A stretch of 64,000 nt of DNA from the NCBI RefSeq assembly GCF_036346875.1, contig NZ_CP107852.1, forward strand, positions 3,410,001 to 3,474,000, in the 5' to 3' direction. The position numbers and the translations under genes are program-made. This DNA is from Nocardia sp. NBC_00508. Its GTDB lineage: Bacteria; Actinomycetota; Actinomycetes; Mycobacteriales; Mycobacteriaceae. Positions 52,153-60,627 of the stretch are shown here, in pieces (position 1 is the first letter of the stretch; every line of letters begins with the position of its first letter). Under the pieces are notes generated by a model. That model was not told where the DNA came from. It ran no database searches and saw only the letters and a list, made by a program, of their open reading frames with translations.

Positions 52153-53556
52153 GTGTTTCTGGGTATGGCCGTCGGTATGCCTCCAACCTGCGCAAGTGAG
52201 GACAGCGCCGGGCCACGCGCGCCGCGCTGGACCGCTCTGCACGCGCTGGCCGCGGGCATCGATTTCGACCGATACTTCCGGTGGCGCCGAGCGCGCGAGG
52301 GCGACCCGTTCTATGTTCGTTTCCCCGGCTTCGGTGCCGCGCTCTTCACCGGGACGGCTGTCGGTGCACGCGAAATGTTCCGCGCTCCGGTGGAGTGCAC
52401 GCAGCCGCCACGTCCGAATCCGATCGAACCGATGGTCGGCGCCGCGTCGCTGATCCTGGCTTCGGGCGAGCGCCACCGGCGCGACCGGGCGCTGCTCACG
52501 CCGGCGTTCCACAGCGTGCGAATTCGTGCCTACGGCGAGCTCATCCGCGACGCCACCGTGCGGGAGATGTCCGGGGAGAGCGGCCGGGCTTGGGTGGCGG
52601 GCGCGCGCGTCGACGCACGAGCGGCCGCACGGGCCCTCACGCTGCGGGTGATCTCGACGGTGGTGTTCGGAGCGGACAACGCGCAGCGGCGGGCGGAGTA
52701 CACCGCCGCGGTCACGGACTTCCTCACCGCGTTCTCCGGGCCGCTGATGCTGGTTCCCGCACTGCGGCACGGAGTGCTCGGACACAGCCCATGGGACCGA
52801 TTTCACGCCGCCCGCGCGCGGCTGGACACGCTGATCCGCGCCGATATCGCACATCGGCGCCGGTCCGTGGGCACCCAGCCGACGGATGTGCTCGGCATCC
52901 TGCTGTCCGATGCTGACGTCGACGCTGCCGCGAGCACCGACGACGAACTGTGCGATCAAGTACGCACCCTGTTGGTCGCCGGGCACGAGACCACGGCGAC
53001 CGCCCTGGTGTGGGCGCTGTTCCGGCTGCATCGAGCACCGGGGCCGCTGGCGCGGCTGCGCGCGGAGTTGCGTGACGCCGGTCCCGACGCGAGCCCGACG
53101 GAGCTGGCCGGGCTGCCCTACCTGGACGCCGTCTGTCAGGAGACGTTGCGCCTGCACCCGCCGGTCCCGATCGTCGTGCGACGGCTCACCGAGTCGTACA
53201 CGCTGCGCGGAGTTGCGCTCGCACCCGGCGACACCATGGGGATCGCGGTGCCATTGCTGCACTCCGACCCGGACACGTGGTCCGACGCCCGGCGCTTCGA
53301 GCCGGGCCGCTTCATCGAACGCCGCTACCGGCCGTTCGAGTTCGCTCCGTTCGGCGGCGGGCACCGGCGCTGCGTTGGCGCCGCACTCGCGGACTACGAA
53401 TTACGGATCGCGCTTGCCACCATTCTCGGACAGAAGCACCTGCGGCTCGCACCACGCTACGCGCGCGGACACGTCCCGCTCTCGGTGCCACACAACATCG
53501 CGACCGGTCCACATCGCCCGATCTGGTTCGACGTCGTAAGTGATGTTCCTCACTAA
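52153..53556 (+). CDS. Cytochrome P450
   Basis: A 467-residue haem monooxygenase. The I-helix is LLVAGHETTATALVWALFRL, the K-helix ETLRLHPP, the PERF-like segment ARRFEPGRF, and the haem loop FGGGHRRCVG with ligand C407. The overall pattern (PFEFAPFGGGHRRC) resembles mycobacterial CYP135/138-like and CYP110-like families that act on hydrophobic substrates; I cannot assign a subfamily. The start is uncertain: GTG 52153, ATG 52165 and ATG 52177 are all possible. No ferredoxin gene is adjacent. Confidence 0.92.
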   Translation: MFLGMAVGMPPTCASEDSAGPRAPRWTALHALAAGIDFDRYFRWRRAREGDPFYVRFPGFGAALFTGTAVGAREMFRAPVECTQPPRPNPIEPMVGAASLILASGERHRRDRALLTPAFHSVRIRAYGELIRDATVREMSGESGRAWVAGARVDARAAARALTLRVISTVVFGADNAQRRAEYTAAVTDFLTAFSGPLMLVPALRHGVLGHSPWDRFHAARARLDTLIRADIAHRRRSVGTQPTDVLGILLSDADVDAAASTDDELCDQVRTLLVAGHETTATALVWALFRLHRAPGPLARLRAELRDAGPDASPTELAGLPYLDAVCQETLRLHPPVPIVVRRLTESYTLRGVALAPGDTMGIAVPLLHSDPDTWSDARRFEPGRFIERRYRPFEFAPFGGGHRRCVGAALADYELRIALATILGQKHLRLAPRYARGHVPLSVPHNIATGPHRPIWFDVVSDVPH

Positions 53557-53662
53557 GAAGTTTGCGCCGGACCGCCCTCCTGCCCTGGGTCGGAGACGGC
53601 CCGATGCCGGTCGATCCGGGTTGACCGGGAAGTTCATCAGACCGATACCCATTGGAAGATGT

Positions 53663-53678
53663 TGTGATGCATGACACA
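53663..53678. promoter_or_regulatory. CRP/GlxR-like site upstream of the L,D-transpeptidase
   Basis: TGTGATGCATGACACA matches TGTGA-N6-TCACA in nine of ten fixed bases. It lies about 160 bases before the transpeptidase start, within a 278-bp gap (53557-53834) that holds no gene. Confidence 0.4.
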
Positions 53679-53806
53679 TTTAGCGCGCTGACTGAATCAC
53701 TCTGAAACGCAGGTGGCTTCGACGGGTGCCGGGACGGTAGGAAGGACGACGGGTCGGGCCGTCAATACCCATGGGGCGCTCTTCTGGCTCCGCGCCGAAT
53801 GAACGA

Positions 53807-53828
53807 TCTCGTACACGCGCGTACGAGA
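53807..53828. promoter_or_regulatory. 22-bp palindrome at the L,D-transpeptidase start
   Basis: TCTCGTAC-ACGCGC-GTACGAGA has perfect 8-bp arms and ends six bases before the preferred ATG (53835). It is either a DNA operator or an mRNA hairpin that would cover the ribosome binding region. If the upstream ATG 53799 were used it would be coding, which seems less likely for such symmetry. Confidence 0.5.
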
Positions 53829-53834
53829 GATGGA

Positions 53835-54749
53835 ATGGACGAGAAACCTATGCATGCCGCTTTGCACACCGGGTCGTTGCCTGCGCACCGCAAGGGAGCT
53901 CGGCTAACCCGCCGGTTGCGCGAGGGCGTCCTGCTGTCCGCCGCGATCGCGGCGGCCGGTGTCCTGCTCGTCGCGCCTGCGCAGGCCGAACCGATTCCGG
54001 GTATCGGAACGGGCTCCGCCGCCTCGGCCACCGATCCGGCGCCGCAGGCGAACTTCGCCCCACCCTCGATCAACATCGCCGATGGCGAGGTCGTCGGAGT
54101 CGCGCAGCCGATCATCATCACCTTCCAGGAACCGGTGACCGATCACGCCACCGCCGAGCAGGCCATCAAGATCACGTCGTCGAAGCCGACCCCCGGCCAC
54201 TTCTACTGGCGCGGCGACAGGCAGGTGCGCTGGCGGCCGGACGAGTTCTGGCCGGACAACTCCGACGTGCAGGTCCAAGCGGGCGGCACCACCAGCTCGT
54301 TCCGGATCGGCGACGCGTTCGTCACCACCGCCGACGACGACACCCACACCATCACCATCACCCGCAACGGCGAGGTGGTGATGGAAATGCCGACCTCGAT
54401 GGGCAAGCCCAAGCACGAGACCCCGAACGGCACCTACATCGTCGGCGAGCAGCAGCGCAAGATGATCATGGACTCGTCCACCTACGGTGTGCCGATCACC
54501 GACCCCGAGGGGTACAAGCTCGAGGTCGAGTATGCGACCCGCATCTCCAACAGCGGCATCTTCGTGCACGCGGCTCCGTGGTCGGTCGCCCAGCAGGGCG
54601 TGTCCAACGCCAGCCACGGCTGCCTGAATGTCAGCACCGAGAATGCCAAGTGGTTCTTCGAGAACGTGCGCCGCGGCGATCCGGTGATCGTGCAGAACAC
54701 CCAGGGCGGCACCCTCAGCGCCAGCGACGGCCTGGGCGACTGGAACTGA
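53835..54749 (+). CDS. L,D-transpeptidase (YkuD family) with Ig-like domain
   Basis: A 304-residue exported enzyme forming 3-3 cross-links in peptidoglycan. After a basic start, a signal peptide (residues ~28-51, ending AQAEP) precedes an Ig-like Big_10 domain (about 75-160, VVGVAQPIIITFQEPVTDHA). The YkuD catalytic domain follows (about 165-295), with H245 in GIFVHAAPWS and the active-site SHGCLNVS (H261, C263). The architecture matches mycobacterial LdtA/LdtB-type enzymes. ATG 53835 is preferred because GAGAGATGGA precedes it; ATG 53799 is an alternative. Confidence 0.93.
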   Translation: MDEKPMHAALHTGSLPAHRKGARLTRRLREGVLLSAAIAAAGVLLVAPAQAEPIPGIGTGSAASATDPAPQANFAPPSINIADGEVVGVAQPIIITFQEPVTDHATAEQAIKITSSKPTPGHFYWRGDRQVRWRPDEFWPDNSDVQVQAGGTTSSFRIGDAFVTTADDDTHTITITRNGEVVMEMPTSMGKPKHETPNGTYIVGEQQRKMIMDSSTYGVPITDPEGYKLEVEYATRISNSGIFVHAAPWSVAQQGVSNASHGCLNVSTENAKWFFENVRRGDPVIVQNTQGGTLSASDGLGDWN

Positions 54750-54757
54750 GAGCTCGC

Positions 54758-54804
54758 CCGCCTCTCCGAAACTTCAGGCTCCTCCGCCTCTCCGAACTTC
54801 AGGC
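54758..54804. repeat. Tandem ~22-bp direct repeat after the L,D-transpeptidase gene
   Basis: CCGCCTCTCCGAAACTTCAGGC (54758-54779) is repeated with one base deleted at 54784-54804. It lies in the 265-bp gap between convergent genes and has no coding role; probably a local slippage duplication. Confidence 0.7.
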
Positions 54805-54972
54805 CGTACAAGTCAGGTGACGCGGGATCCGCGTTCAGGTCCTGCGTCGGGTGCCGCTCGGGTTCTGGGCGTGCCCGGCGAGTTACCCATGTGCGCGCGA
54901 AATCAGTTGTGGCGTCGCGCCGGATGAGGCGTCTTTCTTCTCCGACGCATGGATCATCAGCGGAAGCCGGCG

Positions 54973-55009
54973 GGGCTGAGGCAGCCCCTCTGTGGGACCG
55001 CCTCAGCCC
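54973..55009 (-). terminator. 10-bp hairpin after the M13 peptidase gene
   Basis: GGGCTGAGGC pairs with GCCTCAGCCC around a 17-nt loop, six bases beyond the stop codon of the minus-strand peptidase gene. Confidence 0.75.
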
Positions 55010-55014
55010 GGGAA

Positions 55015-57033
55015 TCACCAGATCTTTACGCGCTCAGCGGGTTCCAGGTACAGCGCGTGGCCGGGTTCGACGTCGAATGCTTCGTGGAAGCTGTCGATGT
55101 TGCGTACCACGGCGTTGCAGCGGAACTCCGGTGGCGAGTGTGGGTCGATGGCGAGGCGGCGGATGGCCTCCTCCGAACGGGCCTTGGTGCGCCACACCTG
55201 TGCCCAGCCGTAGAACACCCGCTGCAAACCGGTGAGGCCATCGAGCTCCGGGGCTTCGACTCCGCTCAGCGAGATCTTGTACGCCTCCAACGCGATGGAC
55301 AGGCCGCCGAGATCGCCGATGTTCTCCCCGATCGTGAACTCCCCGTTGACGGTGTGTTCGTCCGGCAGGTCCTTGGGCGAGAGCACGTTGTACTGATCGA
55401 TCAATGCCTTTGTCCGCTTGCCGAATTCGGTGCGATCCTCGTCGGTCCACCAGTCGATCATGTTGCCGTCACCGTCGTACTTCGCGCCTTGGTCGTCGAA
55501 GCCGTGGCCGATCTCGTGACCGATCACGGCGCCGATGCCGCCGTAGTTGGCCGCGTCGTCGGCGTTCATGTCGAAGAACGGCGGCTGCAGGATCGCGGCG
55601 GGGAAGACGATCTCGTTCATGCCCGGGTTGTAGTAGGCGTTGACCGTCTGCGGCGTCATGAACCACTCGCCACGATCGACCGCGCCACCGAGCTTGTTCA
55701 GATCCCGATCGTGTTCGGCGGCATAGCCGTTGCGGTAGTTGCCGACCAGGTCGGCCGGATCGATCGCCACGGCCGAGTAGTCCCGCCACTTGTCCGGATA
55801 ACCGATCTTCGGGGTGAACTTCTCCAGCTTGGCCAACGCGGCCGACCTGGTGTCCGGACCCATCCACTCCAGTTCGGCGATGTTGCGGCGATACGCCTCT
55901 TGCAGGTTGGCCACCAACTCGACCATCCGCGCCTTCGCCTGCGGCGGAAAGTGTTCGGCGACATACAGCTTGCCGACCGCCTCACCGAGCAGATCTTGCA
56001 CCAGCGCGACACCGCGCTTCCAGCGCTCCCGGTTCTCCTCGGCGCCGGTCAGGGTGCGACCGTAGAAATCGAAATTCTCCTCGACCAGGGCATCGGTCAG
56101 ATACGGTGCGCGCGCCCGCAGCACCCGCCACGCCGCCCACGCCTGCCAGTCCGCGAGTGGCTCGGCCGCCCAGACCTGCGCGAACGTGCGCAGGTAGTCC
56201 GGCTGGTAGACCACCAACTCGGCGAACAGAGCGGAACCGTTGCCGTCGACTCCCTCGGTCAGCGCGGAACTCCATGCGGTCCAGTCGAATTCGGGATTGT
56301 CCGCGGTCAACGCCGCGAAGGTGGTCAGGTTGTACCTGAGCTCGGCGTCGCGACGGCGCACCACGTCCCAATGCCCGGCCGCCAGCTTCTGCTCGAGAGC
56401 GAAGACGCGCTGTCCGACCGTGTCGAGTTCGGCAGGCAGCAGCCCCGCGACCTGCGAGTCGGCGGCGGCCAGGGCGAACACGCGGTTGATGTGCGCGATG
56501 TATTTCGCGCGGATCTCGGCGAATTCGTCTTGTCGGTAATAGGACTCGTCGGGCAGACCGATCCCGGACTGGGTGGCGTGCGCCAGATAGCGGGTGGAGT
56601 TCTTGTCGTCGGTGTCGATGAAGACGGCTACCGCGCCGCCCACGCCGGTGCGCTGCAACCGGCCGAGCAGCGTCGCGAAAGTCCCCTTGTCGCCCACGTC
56701 GGCGATCGCGGCGAGTTCGGCGGCGATCGGCGCGAGCCCGGCGGCGGCCACCGCGGCGGTGTCCATGAAGCTGGAGTACAGATCGCCGATCTTGCGGGCG
56801 TCGCTGCCCGACTCGGCGTCGGCGGCCGCGGCATTCTGGATGATTGCCTGGACGTCGAGTTCGGCTTGGTCGTACAGCGCGCGGAAGGCGCCGTCCACGG
56901 CGCGGTCGGCGGGTATCCGGTGGGCGGCCAACCATTTGCCGTTGACGTGCGCGAACAGGTCGTCCTGCACCCGCACGCCCTGGTCCAGGTGGGTCAGATC
57001 GATTCCGGAAGGGCGGGTCAGCTCGGAAGTCAC
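55015..57033 (-). CDS. zmp1: M13-family zinc metallopeptidase (Zmp1/PepO-like)
   Basis: A 672-residue neprilysin-type endopeptidase. The zinc motif HEIGHGFDDQG lies near residue 505, and the third ligand and catalytic region ENIGDLGGLSIA near 570. NAYYNPGMNEIVFPAAILQPP near 470 is the conserved substrate-binding stretch. The typical C-terminal Trp is the last residue (RVKIW). There is no signal peptide or TM segment, as in mycobacterial Zmp1 (663 residues), which is exported by an unclear route and affects macrophage responses. The start has no obvious ribosome binding site but the length is right. Monocistronic. Confidence 0.93.
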   Translation of the reverse strand: MTSELTRPSGIDLTHLDQGVRVQDDLFAHVNGKWLAAHRIPADRAVDGAFRALYDQAELDVQAIIQNAAAADAESGSDARKIGDLYSSFMDTAAVAAAGLAPIAAELAAIADVGDKGTFATLLGRLQRTGVGGAVAVFIDTDDKNSTRYLAHATQSGIGLPDESYYRQDEFAEIRAKYIAHINRVFALAAADSQVAGLLPAELDTVGQRVFALEQKLAAGHWDVVRRRDAELRYNLTTFAALTADNPEFDWTAWSSALTEGVDGNGSALFAELVVYQPDYLRTFAQVWAAEPLADWQAWAAWRVLRARAPYLTDALVEENFDFYGRTLTGAEENRERWKRGVALVQDLLGEAVGKLYVAEHFPPQAKARMVELVANLQEAYRRNIAELEWMGPDTRSAALAKLEKFTPKIGYPDKWRDYSAVAIDPADLVGNYRNGYAAEHDRDLNKLGGAVDRGEWFMTPQTVNAYYNPGMNEIVFPAAILQPPFFDMNADDAANYGGIGAVIGHEIGHGFDDQGAKYDGDGNMIDWWTDEDRTEFGKRTKALIDQYNVLSPKDLPDEHTVNGEFTIGENIGDLGGLSIALEAYKISLSGVEAPELDGLTGLQRVFYGWAQVWRTKARSEEAIRRLAIDPHSPPEFRCNAVVRNIDSFHEAFDVEPGHALYLEPAERVKIW

Positions 57034-57066
57034 GATCTCCAGTATGCCGACACGCGCGAGAGCCGG

Positions 57067-57090
57067 CCCCCGGCCGCGGCGGGCCGGGGG
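57067..57090 (-). terminator. GC-rich hairpin after the tandem DUF397 gene
   Basis: CCCCCGGCC pairs with GGCCGGGGG around a 6-nt loop, 16 bases after the stop of the minus-strand DUF397 gene and before the start of zmp1. It separates the regulatory module from the peptidase. Confidence 0.75.
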
Positions 57091-57105
57091 TACTGAGCGG
57101 GGGAA

Positions 57106-57480
57106 TCAGGCGAGCTCGACGATGCGGTCGAATTCGCCATCGTGTGCGCCGAGCAAGAAGGCGTCCCACTCCTCGGAGGTGTAGGTGAGGGTGGTTGCGC
57201 GGTGTCGCAACCTGGTGTGACCGTTCGCGGCGGTGTGTGCGATCAGTTCGCCATTCGATCGCCCGCGGGTGCGCAGGACGTCGAGGAACGCGGTCCATTC
57301 GGCTACGGTGACGGTGATGATGGGCTCGTCGGCGGGGCGGTTGGCCGGGTTGCGGCGATATTTGCTGTCACGGATGAGCACCGCATCACCATCGAACCGA
57401 ACCTCGACGCATTGATTGCCGTTGTTCGATCTGGTCGATGTGAACCAGCCGGTGCTCGCCGGCCGTGCGGTGGTGGCCAT
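57106..57480 (-). CDS. Tandem DUF397 protein (two DUF397 units fused)
   Basis: A 124-residue protein in which a DUF397 unit occurs twice. Unit 1 (about residues 10-70) has GWFTSTRSNNGNQCVEVRFD, VLIRDSKYRR and TVAEWTAFLDVL. Unit 2 (about 77-124) has GELIAHTAANGHTRLRHR, LTYTSEEWDAFLLGAHDGEFD. Single-unit DUF397 proteins of 60-75 residues are the norm, so this is a duplication or fusion; unit 2 lacks the CVEV block. It lies 10 bases downstream of the XRE/DUF5753 gene, the standard WhiJ-type pairing in which the small protein antagonises or assists the regulator. Confidence 0.85.
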   Translation of the reverse strand: MATTARPASTGWFTSTRSNNGNQCVEVRFDGDAVLIRDSKYRRNPANRPADEPIITVTVAEWTAFLDVLRTRGRSNGELIAHTAANGHTRLRHRATTLTYTSEEWDAFLLGAHDGEFDRIVELA

Positions 57481-57490
57481 GGCCAGGATT

Positions 57491-58342
57491 TTACACGCGG
57501 GAATAGCGTCTGATCAGGGCCAATGACTCGGTACGTGAGAGGGACTGCTCCACGGCGCGCAGGTACGCGAAGCTCAGATCCCGCACCAGATCCGGGTCCT
57601 CGACGGCGCCGCCGAACACCGCGCTCTCCACCCAGCCGAAGGTGGGCAGCTGCTCGCCCGCGAAATCGATGAGGTGGAAGCTGGAGCCGCCGAGTACGGC
57701 GCCCGCGGTGGCGGCGAACGGGATCACCCGCACTTCGACGGTGTCGAGTTCTTCGATCAGCTCGGCCAGGTAGTTCAACTGCCCGCGCAGCACATCCGGC
57801 CCGCCGGTCTGCTGCAGCAGAGTGCCCTCCCCGAACACCGCGGTCAGCTCGACCGGGTCCGCGCCGCGCAGCCGCTCTTGTCGCCGCATCCGAATCGCCA
57901 CCAACTGCTCGACCTGGACCGGCCGGATCATCACGTCGGCGCTGATCAACGCACGGGCGTAACCCTCGGTCTGCAGCAGGCCCGGCACGACGAGGCTGTC
58001 GTAGCTGCGGATGCTCTGCGCGCCGTACTCCATTCCGTACAGCCGCTGCAACTCCGTTCCGATCAGCGCCGACGACTTCGCCCACCATCCACGCTGCTTG
58101 CTCGCCTCCAGCAAGGCGAGCAGTTCCGCGCGTTCCTCGGGTTCCACCTCCAGCAACTCGAGCACGGGTCCGATGGTGTTGGTGGTGAGTACACGTCTGC
58201 CCTTCTCCACATGCGACCAGTTGGCCGGCGTGAACCCGACCCGCTTGGCGAACCCCGCCGAGTCGAATCCGCGCTGTTCGCGCAGCTCACGAAGGCGAAG
58301 CACCAGCTCCCAGCGGGCAACGGTCGGCGAGACGGGTGCCAT
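57491..58342 (-). CDS. XRE-family regulator with DUF5753 (WhiJ-like)
   Basis: A 283-residue DNA-binding regulator. The HTH lies at about residues 13-65: LRLRELREQRGFDSAGFAKR, VGFTPANWSHVEKGRR. The DUF5753 ligand or sensor domain runs from about 85 (YDSLVVPGLLQTEGYARALI, RMRRQERLRG, VRVIPFAATAGAVLGGSSFH) to the end. WhiJ-like proteins control development or antibiotic production in Streptomyces together with DUF397 partners. ATG 58342 fits the family N-terminus; GTG 58378 is possible. It is divergent from the partner gene at 58487, so the intergenic region probably carries its operator. Confidence 0.9.
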   Translation of the reverse strand: MAPVSPTVARWELVLRLRELREQRGFDSAGFAKRVGFTPANWSHVEKGRRVLTTNTIGPVLELLEVEPEERAELLALLEASKQRGWWAKSSALIGTELQRLYGMEYGAQSIRSYDSLVVPGLLQTEGYARALISADVMIRPVQVEQLVAIRMRRQERLRGADPVELTAVFGEGTLLQQTGGPDVLRGQLNYLAELIEELDTVEVRVIPFAATAGAVLGGSSFHLIDFAGEQLPTFGWVESAVFGGAVEDPDLVRDLSFAYLRAVEQSLSRTESLALIRRYSRV

Positions 58343-58486
58343 GTCCGGTGATGCTACGCCCACGCCGAGTTCTGACACCGCGCTAGCGCGTGACTATTGT
58401 CAAGCAACTTGCCGAGGACTAGGGTCGATGCAAGCGGTCGATTTCCGAGCACGCGATCCACCCGCAATGAGGCGAGGTTGTTCGTC

Positions 58487-59017
58487 ATGAGTAGATCCCG
58501 CACCGAATCAGGCAGTCATCTCGCGCCGACGGAGTTGCCTGCGATCCAGGACGCGTTCACTCGCTGCCGTCGCTACCGCCAGGACAACCGGCTGTACGCC
58601 GTCGTGGACGCGGCACTGGGACGCATCATGCTGGAAGTCGGCTCGGTGGGCGCCGTCGTGATGCCCACCGCCTTCGGTCGAAGGGTGCATGAACGATTGA
58701 TCGCGGGAGCCGAGCACCGGCCGGGGCCGATCATCGCGCATCCGCGCTCCGACCGCTGGACCTTCCTGACGGGTCCGACCGACAATTCGTACCTGGACAC
58801 CGAACTGTTCGCCGACCTGTTCCGGTACTGTGCCTCGATCGCACTACCCGGCAGCCACCTCGTGCTGCCCTCGCCCACGGACGAGCACGGCGGCTACCGG
58901 GTCTGGGCCGCCGCGCCCGATGGTGACTTCCGCCGCGAGTTCGGCGAAGTGATCGCCACGACCCGGGCGTGCGCCGCGGCTACCGGGGCGTCGGCGGGGC
59001 CGGCGGAGTTAGCGTGA
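58487..59017 (+). CDS. Unknown protein of the DUF397/XRE module (paralogue of 16712-17182)
   Basis: A 176-residue soluble protein that I do not recognise by name. Conserved blocks shared with 16712-17182 are LGRIMLEVGSVGAVVMP, GPIIAHPRSDRWTFLTGP, LFADLFRYCASIALPG and LVLPSPTDEHGG. There are no TM segments. It is divergent from the XRE/DUF5753 gene. A plausible promoter TTGTCA-N17-TAGGGT is at 58397-58425. Its recurrence beside DUF397 genes at two loci argues that it is a third component of these regulatory modules. The 3' end overlaps the convergent DUF4190 gene by 38 bases. Confidence 0.75.
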   Translation: MSRSRTESGSHLAPTELPAIQDAFTRCRRYRQDNRLYAVVDAALGRIMLEVGSVGAVVMPTAFGRRVHERLIAGAEHRPGPIIAHPRSDRWTFLTGPTDNSYLDTELFADLFRYCASIALPGSHLVLPSPTDEHGGYRVWAAAPDGDFRREFGEVIATTRACAAATGASAGPAELA

Positions 59018-59474
59018 CGCTGTACTTATCCTGCAGCTTCTGATTCCACTCGCGCTCGCACTGCTCGATCCTGGACTGATCGCTGCCCGCCTTGTTCAGG
59101 CAGTCCACGAAGTCCCTGCCGCCGGAATCGACGAAGAAGCTGTAACCCACGATGGTGAGCAGCACGGCGCCGACCAGACTCAGCACACCGAGCAACAGAC
59201 CGGCGATCGCCATGCCGGTGCCGCCCGAGGTGCCCGCGCGGGCTTTGACCAGAGCGATCACGCCGAAGATGACGGCGAAGATGCCGAATAGATAGCCACC
59301 GACGATCGTCCAGAAACTCAGCAACCCGATGATGCCGAGCACCAGCGCGGTGATCGCCAGGCCCTTGCCCTTCGGCGACTCCTGCCAGTACGCGGGCTGG
59401 CCGGGATACTGCCCGGGAGGCGGCGGGTATTGACCCGGCGGCGGGTACTGACCGGGGGGCGGATACTGCGACAT
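58980..59474 (-). CDS. DUF4190 membrane protein with PPPGQY repeats
   Basis: A 164-residue membrane protein. The N-terminus carries four near-repeats of PPPGQY (residues 4-25). Two hydrophobic units follow, at about 37-77 (LAITALVLGIIGLLSFWTIV and FGIFAVIFGVIALVKARAG) and 85-112 (GMAIAGLLLGVLSLVGAVLL), the DUF4190 pattern. The C-terminal extracytoplasmic part has two Cys (FVDCLNKAG, IEQCEREW) and a Pro-rich tail. Function unknown. The last 38 bases overlap the 3' end of the convergent gene, so its stop lies inside the neighbour. Confidence 0.8.
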   Translation of the reverse strand: MSQYPPPGQYPPPGQYPPPPGQYPGQPAYWQESPKGKGLAITALVLGIIGLLSFWTIVGGYLFGIFAVIFGVIALVKARAGTSGGTGMAIAGLLLGVLSLVGAVLLTIVGYSFFVDSGGRDFVDCLNKAGSDQSRIEQCEREWNQKLQDKYSVTLTPPAPPTPR

Positions 59475-59605
59475 GGACTTCCTCTCCGTCGGTGCCTCGC
59501 GATGCTCGGTCCGGACGAGGTGATCCGGTAGGTGCGCGGCGATCGCCTACTGATCGCGGTGCCTGCGGACGGATGTTAATGCGGTGGCTGGACAGGAACC
59601 GGCGA

Positions 59606-60397
59606 CTACTGGGCGCCCAGGCGCGCGTGCATCTCCCACACCAGGATTTCCGAAGGTCGCCGCGCGATCACGCGCTGGCCGCCGGTCCTTGTCAAACGCA
59701 CCGCGTCACCCTCGTAGAGCGGGCCGACCCCTTCCATCTCCACCTCCCCGCGCGCGACGAAGAAGTGTAGGTAGGGCGCGTCGGGTAGTTCGATGACCTG
59801 TTCGGCACCCGGCTCCGCGCTCATCATGCGCGCCACGTGCAGTGCCGAATGACTGCTGTTGATGGCGATGGCAGTCCGGTCGCGGTATCGGGGCAGGCCC
59901 GAGGCGACCGTCACCAGGCCGCCACCGGCCAGCTCGTCGTCGATCTCCAGCTGCTCGTAGCCAGGGGTGAGACCCGGGTCGTCGGGGACCACCCACATCT
60001 GCACGAAATGCACGGGCTCGTCGTGTTGCGGAGCGCGGCCGTCCAGCCGCCACGAGTCGTTCTTCTCCGAATGCAGGATGCCGGTGCCCGCGCTCATCCG
60101 CTGGGCCAGCCCGGGATAGATGACGCCGCTGTGGCCCAGGGAATCCTGATGCACCAGGCTGCCGCCGAGCACCCAGGTGACGATCTCCATGTCCCGATGT
60201 GGGTGGGTATCGAAGCCCTGTCCAGGGGAAACGATGTCCTCGTTGTTGACAAGCAGCAGGCCGTGGTGGGTGTTATCGGGATCGTAATGTTCCCCGAAGG
60301 AGAACGAGTGCTTCGAATCCAACCAGGAGACCCGCGTCTTCATGCGGTCGCCACCACGGTGGACGTCGATGTGTGGTGTCGTGAGTGTGGACATCAT
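59606..60397 (-). CDS. Pirin family protein
   Basis: A 263-residue bicupin. The N-terminal cupin has metal ligands H65 and H67 in DTHPHRDME, and H109 and E111 in GILHSEKN. The C-terminal cupin is degenerate, as usual. Bacterial pirins with this set (YhhW-like) can act as quercetin dioxygenases; the cellular role is mostly unknown. ATG 60397 is preceded by GAGAGGAGGACC. The frame extends 142 codons further upstream, but with no family resemblance. Divergent from the Nudix gene. Confidence 0.92.
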   Translation of the reverse strand: MMSTLTTPHIDVHRGGDRMKTRVSWLDSKHSFSFGEHYDPDNTHHGLLLVNNEDIVSPGQGFDTHPHRDMEIVTWVLGGSLVHQDSLGHSGVIYPGLAQRMSAGTGILHSEKNDSWRLDGRAPQHDEPVHFVQMWVVPDDPGLTPGYEQLEIDDELAGGGLVTVASGLPRYRDRTAIAINSSHSALHVARMMSAEPGAEQVIELPDAPYLHFFVARGEVEMEGVGPLYEGDAVRLTRTGGQRVIARRPSEILVWEMHARLGAQ

Positions 60398-60627
60398 GGT
60401 CCTCCTCTCGGGACCGTGCACCGATCGCCATTCAGGGTAGGGCACTTCCGTCGCGGTACTCCGCATTCCTAGTAAATTGTGCAGCACTCGGCATTTTACG
60501 CGAGCGACCGGAAGGTGAACGGGAGGCAAGCAGAACCAACCGGTACGTCGAAACGTGGGGCCACCTCGTCGGATATCGCGGCCCCTGCCGATAACCAAGC
60601 GCCACATTGCCAACCGGAGGTAGCGAC

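Noticed and set aside
54758-54804. CRISPR-like direct repeats
   Set aside because: Only two adjacent copies with a 4-bp gap and a one-base indel; there are no spacers.
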